Shown in pieces: positions 5,610 through 9,475 of a stretch of DNA of 9,475 nt (position 1 is its first letter; each line of letters starts with the position of its first letter). Both the position numbers and the translations under genes were made by a program. Source of the stretch: Actinomycetes bacterium (GTDB taxonomy: Bacteria; Actinomycetota; Acidimicrobiia; Acidimicrobiales; RAAP-2); the NCBI GenBank assembly GCA_021807655.1, contig JAKBCT010000027.1, forward strand, positions 1 through 9,475, in the 5' to 3' direction. The notes beneath the pieces were generated by a model. That model made no database searches. It was not told where the DNA came from and saw nothing but the letters and a program-made list of their open reading frames with translations.

Positions 5610-6712
5610 TGGCCAACTTTGAATTTCTCGAAGCGCTGGGACAGATCGCCCGCGACCAGAATATCGACGAGGGCGAATTGCTCATCGCCTTGGCCAACGC
5701 ACTGCTCGCGGCCTACAAGCGTCGTCCGGACTCGGCCGAAGATGCCGAAGTCGAGATCAATCCCGAGACCGGCGAAATCAAGGTGTGGGGCCTCGAGCTC
5801 GACGTCGAGGGCACCGTAACTCGCGAGTGGGATGCCACCCCCGAAGACTTTGGCCGGATTGCGGCACAGACGGCGAAACAGGTCCTCATGCAGTTGATCC
5901 GCGACATCCAACGGCGCCAGATGTACGAGGAGTTCGCGAACCGCGAGGGCGACATCGTCTCGGGCACGGTGCAGCAGAACGACAATCGCTACACGCTGTT
6001 GGACCTCGGTAGGGTCGAAGCGCTCTTGCCGCAGGCCGAGCAGATTGCCTTCGAGCGCTACGATCACGGTGCTCGGATCAAGGTGTACATCGTCGAGGTT
6101 CGCAAAACCAACAAGGGTCCACAGATCGTCGTGAGCCGGACGCACCCGGCGCTGGTCGCCAAGCTGTTCGAAATCGAAGTACCCGAAATTGCCAACGGCA
6201 TCGTCGAAATCAAGGCGATCGCGAGGGAGCCCGGTCATCGCTCCAAGATCGCCGTGGCGTCCAATGACGCCATGGTCGACCCGGTTGGGGCGTGCGTCGG
6301 CGCGCGGGGCTCGCGGGTCCGCAACATCACGAACGAGCTTCGATCTGAGCGCATCGACGTCGTGCCCTACAGCGACGACCCCATCGCCTTCATCCAGGCC
6401 GCCCTGGCGCCGGCGCGGGTGCGCGAGGTACAGCTCGACGACGACCAGGGAATCGCCACGGTGATCGTGCACGATCAGCAGTTGTCGCTGGCCATTGGCA
6501 AAGAGGGCCAAAACGCACGCCTGGCCGCTCGTTTGACTGGTTGGCGTATCGATATCCGCTCCGAGAACGAGGGGGTCGAAGAAGAGGTCGTCGACGAGGT
6601 GTGGACCGAAAACGACGTCGTGGTTGACGAGACGGTCCACGTGGAGAACGTCGGCGGCGAGCACGTGGCGTCAACCGACGGGTCGGTGCCGGCCCTGGAG
6701 GATCAGGCATAG
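5609..6712 (+). CDS. nusA: Transcription termination/antitermination factor NusA
   Basis: NusA binds RNA polymerase and nascent RNA, controlling pausing, intrinsic termination and antitermination. The protein is 367 residues. The N-terminal polymerase-binding domain covers about 1-115 ([28 protein letters not shown]). An S1 RNA-binding domain covers about 115-180 ([11 protein letters not shown] to QIVVSRTHP). Two KH domains follow, with GARG at 231-234 ([17 protein letters not shown]) and GKEG at 297-300 ([21 protein letters not shown]). After Arg317 there is an acidic tail of about 50 residues with 16 Asp/Glu and no Lys or Arg. The two helix-hairpin-helix repeats that follow the KH domains in E. 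coli NusA are absent, as usual in Gram-positive bacteria. ATG 5609 overlaps the rimP stop. The terminator in the operon leader is a plausible site of autoregulation. Confidence 0.96.
   Translation: MANFEFLEALGQIARDQNIDEGELLIALANALLAAYKRRPDSAEDAEVEINPETGEIKVWGLELDVEGTVTREWDATPEDFGRIAAQTAKQVLMQLIRDIQRRQMYEEFANREGDIVSGTVQQNDNRYTLLDLGRVEALLPQAEQIAFERYDHGARIKVYIVEVRKTNKGPQIVVSRTHPALVAKLFEIEVPEIANGIVEIKAIAREPGHRSKIAVASNDAMVDPVGACVGARGSRVRNITNELRSERIDVVPYSDDPIAFIQAALAPARVREVQLDDDQGIATVIVHDQQLSLAIGKEGQNARLAARLTGWRIDIRSENEGVEEEVVDEVWTENDVVVDETVHVENVGGEHVASTDGSVPALEDQA
6697..6701 (+). promoter_or_regulatory. Shine-Dalgarno-like GGAGG at the nusA 3' end, probably serving ylxR
   Basis: GGAGG is seven bases before an ATA codon (6709-6711) that overlaps the nusA TAG, and 22 bases before the first ATG of ylxR (6724). 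The distance is ideal for the ATA and far too long for the ATG. Confidence 0.55.
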
Positions 6713-6723
6713 CGCCCCGTCGG

Positions 6724-6975
6724 ATGTGCGTCGTTTGCCGATCGAGGCAAGCGGACACGTTGCTGCGGCGAGCTGGTCGGCGCAGCGACGGTACGTGGTA
6801 CCTGGGCCGTGGCAATGGCCGAGGCGTGTGGTGGTGTCGCGACGGCGGTTGCGTCGCTCGACTGGGGTCGAGAGCGCTGTCGCGAGCGTTGCGGGTCGAG
6901 TTGTCCGCGGCCGATGTGGATGACCTGGTGGTGCTCGCTGGCCACGGGGCGGGTTCGCCGGGGCCGGGGTTGTGA
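6724..6975 (+). CDS. ylxR: YlxR-family (DUF448) putative RNA-binding protein
   Basis: This is a small basic protein of 83 residues from ATG 6724. The family signature is clear: CVVCR at the N terminus, GRGVWWCRDGGC in the middle (second cysteine pair), then an Ala/Leu/Arg helix (LGSRALSRALRV). Its position between nusA and infB is the standard location of ylxR. B. subtilis YlxR (RnpM) has been reported to bind RNA and modulate RNase P; the role in actinobacteria is not settled. The start is uncertain: reading begins 11 bases after the nusA stop with no ribosome binding site at proper distance. Five codons upstream, in frame, an ATA at 6709 would add residues giving PRRMCVVCR, closer to the family N terminus (typically RTCVGCR), and lies seven bases after GGAGG. 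The gene may therefore really begin at 6709. The extreme C terminus is Gly/Pro-rich. Confidence 0.88.
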   Translation: MCVVCRSRQADTLLRRAGRRSDGTWYLGRGNGRGVWWCRDGGCVARLGSRALSRALRVELSAADVDDLVVLAGHGAGSPGPGL

Positions 6976-6981
6976 AAGAAT
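6976..6981 (+). promoter_or_regulatory. Weak possible -10 element upstream of infB
   Basis: AAGAAT, starting right after the ylxR stop, resembles a -10 element, with the predicted start near 6988, just before the hairpin. No good -35 is seen. It might give a separate infB transcript. Confidence 0.2.
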
Positions 6982-6988
6982 GTGAGAC

Positions 6989-7007
6989 TGTGCGCGTGAC
7001 GCGCACA
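6989..7007 (+). promoter_or_regulatory. Perfect hairpin/palindrome in the infB leader
   Basis: TGTGCGCG and CGCGCACA form a perfect 8-bp inverted repeat around a TGA loop, in the 50-base gap between ylxR and infB and ending seven bases before the AAGGGA ribosome binding site. No T-run follows, so it is not an intrinsic terminator. It could be a translation-modulating hairpin, an mRNA processing site or a protein-binding palindrome. Confidence 0.6.
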
Positions 7008-7014
7008 TCGAAGT

Positions 7015-7020
7015 AAGGGA
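7015..7020 (+). promoter_or_regulatory. Ribosome binding site of infB
   Basis: AAGGGA lies five bases before TTG 7026. It is the only such match here and sets the start at this TTG. Confidence 0.75.
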
Positions 7021-7025
7021 ACGTT

Positions 7026-9475
7026 TTGGCGCTGAAGAAGATCCGGGTACACGAGCTCTCGAAAGAGCTCGGGATGACGAGCAAGGAGTTGCTGGCGCTC
7101 GCTCAGAAATTGGGTATCGGCGCGTCGAGCCCGTCGGCGTCGATCGAAGACGCACAGGCTGACCGCATTCGGCGACGAGCCGACGCGGACGGCCTGCGCC
7201 GCTCCGTCCAGCCCGAGGAGTCCAAGGGCAAGTCGCCACGGGTGACCAAAACCTCCGCCGACGCCACTTCGACGACGTCCGCTGCGCCGGCGGCCGTCGT
7301 CGCTGCCCCGAGCGTCACCCCGGAGCCGTCGGCGCCGCCCGCGGCGCCGGTACCCTCGACGCCGCCGCCCGTGGCGCCCGTCGAGAGTGAGATCGTCGAT
7401 GCCCCCCGCGTGGTGCGCAGCCGCGCCACCGTCCCCAAGCCCGTGCCTACGCGTACGGTCTCCCCGGACGGTCCGACCACGATTCGTCCGACGCAGCGTC
7501 CCTCGACGGGCGACGGTGGTGACTCGTCGCAGCCGAGGCGTCCGCCACTGTCGATGAGCGGCCGCCCCATTCCGCCGCCGCCCGGACGCCCACTCAGTCC
7601 CTCGGGCCGCCCCATCCCACCACCACCCGGTGTACGACGTCCCGTCAGCGGTGCGCCCAGTCGGCCGGGTGGACCCGGCGCGCGACCGACGTCGCGACCA
7701 TCGGGGCCACTGCGATCTGGTGCGCCGCGCACCGGTGGCGCCGGCTTTGGTGGTCCGAGAACCGGTCCCGGTGCGAGCGCCCCTTCGACACCGGGTCGCC
7801 CACCGGCTCGCGGGTCGGGCGGACCACGCGGGTCCCAGCGCAAGGCGACTCGACGGCGTCGGCGCACCATTGAGGAGCTCGAGCCAACGCAGATGACGAC
7901 GTGGCAACCGAGCAACGCGCCGGTGCCCGACGGCGAGATCATCATCGAGCGTGGCTCAACCGCCAAGGACGTGGGACCCAAGCTCAATCGCAGTGCTGCG
8001 GACATCATTCGATTCCTCTTCTTGCAGGGCGAGATCGTGACGGCGGTGCAGGGGCTCTCCGACGACATGATCGAGCTGTACGCGGCGGAGGTTGGCGCCT
8101 CGGTGCGCATGGTCGACCCCGGTGAGCAACAAGAGGCGGCCCTCCTCGCTAAATTCTTCGACGAAGACGACCTCGACGACGAAATCGCGGCCGCCCCGCG
8201 GCCGCCCGTGGTGACCGTCATGGGCCACGTCGACCACGGCAAGACCAAACTCCTCGACCAGATTCGAAAGACCAATGTCGTGGCCGGCGAAGCCGGGGGC
8301 ATTACCCAGCACATCGGGGCCTACACCGTCTCGTGGCGCGGCCGAACCATCGCGTTCCTTGACACGCCCGGTCACGAGGCTTTTACCGCAATGCGGGCCC
8401 GCGGAGCCAAAGTCACCGACATCGTCATTCTGGTCGTGGCCGCCGACGACGGCGTGATGCCCCAGACGGTCGAGGCCATCGACCACGCCAAGGCCGCGGG
8501 AGTGGCGATCATTGTGGCGCTGAACAAGATTGATCGTGCGGACGCGAACCCGGATCGGGTACTCCAGCAGATCAGTGAACGAGGTTTGGTGCCCGAGAAG
8601 TGGGGCGGGGACACCATCTGCGTCGAGATCTCCGCGCTGCAGGGTATTGGGATCGATGAACTGCTCGAACAGGTGCTGCTGGTCGCCGACGTGAGCGAAC
8701 TCGTGGCCCGGCCGACGGGGCGTGCGGTCGGCACCGTGCTCGAGGCCAACCTCGAGGTCGGTCGGGGACCGGTCGCCACGGTCATGGTCCAAAAGGGACT
8801 GCTCGAAGTCGGCGATCCAGTGGTCGCTGGTGCCGCCTACGGCAAGGTCAAGGCGCTCATCAACGACCAGGGTCGACCGATAAAGTCGGCCGGCCCGTCG
8901 ACACCGGTGCAGGTGCTGGGATTCAGCGAGCCACCGCTCGCCGGTGACGAGATGCGCGTGGCCGACGACCTCGGCCACGCCCGCTCACTGGCCGAGGCCC
9001 GCGCCCAGCGCGTGCGCCTCGTTGGCCACCAGCCGGTGGCCTCCTCGAGCGGCGCGCGGTTGGAGGACCTGTTCGAGCAGATTCAGCGAGGCGAGACCGC
9101 CACACTGAACGTCGTGCTGAAAGCCGACGTGCAAGGCTCGCTCGAAGCGTGTACCGAGTCACTTCGCAAACTCGAGCGCGACGACGTGAAACTGGTCATC
9201 GTGCACCGAGGGGTGGGGGGCATCACCGAGAACGACGTTCAGTTGGCCAAGGCCTCGAGCGCGACGATTATCGGATTTAACGTTCGCCCCGATCGACGAA
9301 GTCGCGAGTTGGCCGAGTCCGAGGGCGTGGAAATTCGGACCTACGAGATCATCTACAAGTTGATCGAGGAGATCGAGGCCGCGATGCTGGGCCTGCTGTC
9401 GCCGGTCTTCGAAGAGGTCGTAACGGGCGAAGCGGAGGTACGAGAGATCTTCCGCGTGCCCAAGATCGGCGCCAT
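7026..9475 (+). CDS. infB: Translation initiation factor IF-2, 3'-truncated by window edge
   Basis: IF2 is the GTPase that brings initiator fMet-tRNA to the 30S subunit and promotes subunit joining. The frame runs from TTG 7026 to the window end, 816 codons plus two bases with no stop; by family length roughly 100 C-terminal residues (most of the fMet-tRNA-binding C2 domain) are missing. An IF2-N domain fills residues 1-52 ([18 protein letters not shown]). Residues about 60-272 are a Pro/Ala/Arg/Ser/Gly-rich linker, ending in a basic patch KATRRRRR from 273. A second conserved N-terminal region follows. The GTPase has G1 GHVDHGKT (400-407), switch GITQHIGAY (from 425), G3 DTPGH (446-450), G4 NKID (500-503) and G5 SAL (536-538). 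Domains II and III follow, and the window ends in [14 protein letters not shown]. The TTG is supported by AAGGGA and by IF2-N starting at once (MALKKIRV). It follows ylxR by 50 bases. Confidence 0.96.
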   Translation, partial: MALKKIRVHELSKELGMTSKELLALAQKLGIGASSPSASIEDAQADRIRRRADADGLRRSVQPEESKGKSPRVTKTSADATSTTSAAPAAVVAAPSVTPEPSAPPAAPVPSTPPPVAPVESEIVDAPRVVRSRATVPKPVPTRTVSPDGPTTIRPTQRPSTGDGGDSSQPRRPPLSMSGRPIPPPPGRPLSPSGRPIPPPPGVRRPVSGAPSRPGGPGARPTSRPSGPLRSGAPRTGGAGFGGPRTGPGASAPSTPGRPPARGSGGPRGSQRKATRRRRRTIEELEPTQMTTWQPSNAPVPDGEIIIERGSTAKDVGPKLNRSAADIIRFLFLQGEIVTAVQGLSDDMIELYAAEVGASVRMVDPGEQQEAALLAKFFDEDDLDDEIAAAPRPPVVTVMGHVDHGKTKLLDQIRKTNVVAGEAGGITQHIGAYTVSWRGRTIAFLDTPGHEAFTAMRARGAKVTDIVILVVAADDGVMPQTVEAIDHAKAAGVAIIVALNKIDRADANPDRVLQQISERGLVPEKWGGDTICVEISALQGIGIDELLEQVLLVADVSELVARPTGRAVGTVLEANLEVGRGPVATVMVQKGLLEVGDPVVAGAAYGKVKALINDQGRPIKSAGPSTPVQVLGFSEPPLAGDEMRVADDLGHARSLAEARAQRVRLVGHQPVASSSGARLEDLFEQIQRGETATLNVVLKADVQGSLEACTESLRKLERDDVKLVIVHRGVGGITENDVQLAKASSATIIGFNVRPDRRSRELAESEGVEIRTYEIIYKLIEEIEAAMLGLLSPVFEEVVTGEAEVREIFRVPKIGA
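7557..7631 (+). repeat. Tandem 10-residue repeat in the IF2 linker
   Basis: The peptide [10 protein letters not shown] occurs twice, encoded at 7557-7586 and 7602-7631 (residues 178-187 and 193-202), 15 codons apart. The copies differ only at third positions (and in TCG/AGC for Ser), so the protein, not the DNA, is conserved between them. It lies in the low-complexity linker. Confidence 0.8.

Noticed and set aside
5540..6664. A 374-codon open frame on the - strand opposite nusA
   Set aside because: It is a codon-phase shadow of nusA (Asp/Val/Leu/Arg-rich), has no RBS context and no domain.
6390..7907. A 505-codon open frame on the - strand antisense to nusA, ylxR and infB
   Set aside because: Its translation is Arg/Pro/Ser-rich low-complexity with no recognisable domain, and it lies opposite three certain genes. 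High GC makes such antisense frames common.
7103..8314. A 403-codon open frame on the - strand opposite infB
   Set aside because: It mirrors the Pro/Gly/Ala-rich IF2 linker and the G domain; the product is low-complexity and matches no family I know.
7956..8978. A 340-codon open frame on the - strand opposite the IF2 GTPase domain
   Set aside because: It is antisense to highly conserved GTPase codons; the composition (His/Asp/Gly/Arg) is typical of antisense translation.
1..9475. A novel defence, mobile or biosynthetic system
   Set aside because: All eight genes belong to well-known housekeeping families in conserved order. I see no transposase, integrase, toxin pair, phage gene or repeat array.

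Overview
This window is a stretch of housekeeping chromosome, read entirely on the + strand. Its gene order is dxr - M50 site-2 protease - ispG - proS - rimP - nusA - ylxR - infB. GC content is high, GTG and TTG starts are used, and the order matches the conserved actinobacterial locus seen in Mycobacterium and Streptomyces, where the same genes occur in the same relative order. I therefore infer a high-GC actinobacterium. The archaeal/eukaryote-like ProS and overall gene style would suit a deep lineage such as Acidimicrobiia, but that placement is tentative and rests on no database search.

Region 1 (1-3482) holds two MEP isoprenoid-pathway enzymes flanking a membrane protease. dxr is cut at its 5' end by the window edge and overlaps the protease gene by one base. 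ispG follows after 37 bases.

Region 2 (3522-4931) is a short class II prolyl-tRNA synthetase of the archaeal/eukaryotic (type 3) architecture. It stands where better-known actinobacteria carry the longer bacterial-type enzyme with an editing insertion.

Region 3 (4932-5117) is the only sizeable intergenic space. It holds a hairpin whose T-run lies on the - strand, a good extended -10 promoter, and, only about 30 bases after the predicted transcription start, a strong hairpin followed by a T-run. This places an intrinsic terminator inside the rimP-nusA-infB leader and suggests premature-termination control, most simply NusA autoregulation.

Region 4 (5118-9475) is the transcription/translation operon: rimP (30S maturation), nusA (elongation/termination factor), ylxR (small RNA-binding protein) and infB (IF2, cut at the 3' end). 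rimP and nusA overlap by one base. ylxR shows a start-site puzzle that may involve an AUA codon. infB starts at TTG behind a perfect 8-bp hairpin.

I see no mobile elements, CRISPR arrays, tRNAs, rRNAs or defence genes, and no convincing novel multi-gene system. The points worth a second look are regulatory (rimP leader, infB leader, ylxR start) and evolutionary (the ProS type swap).
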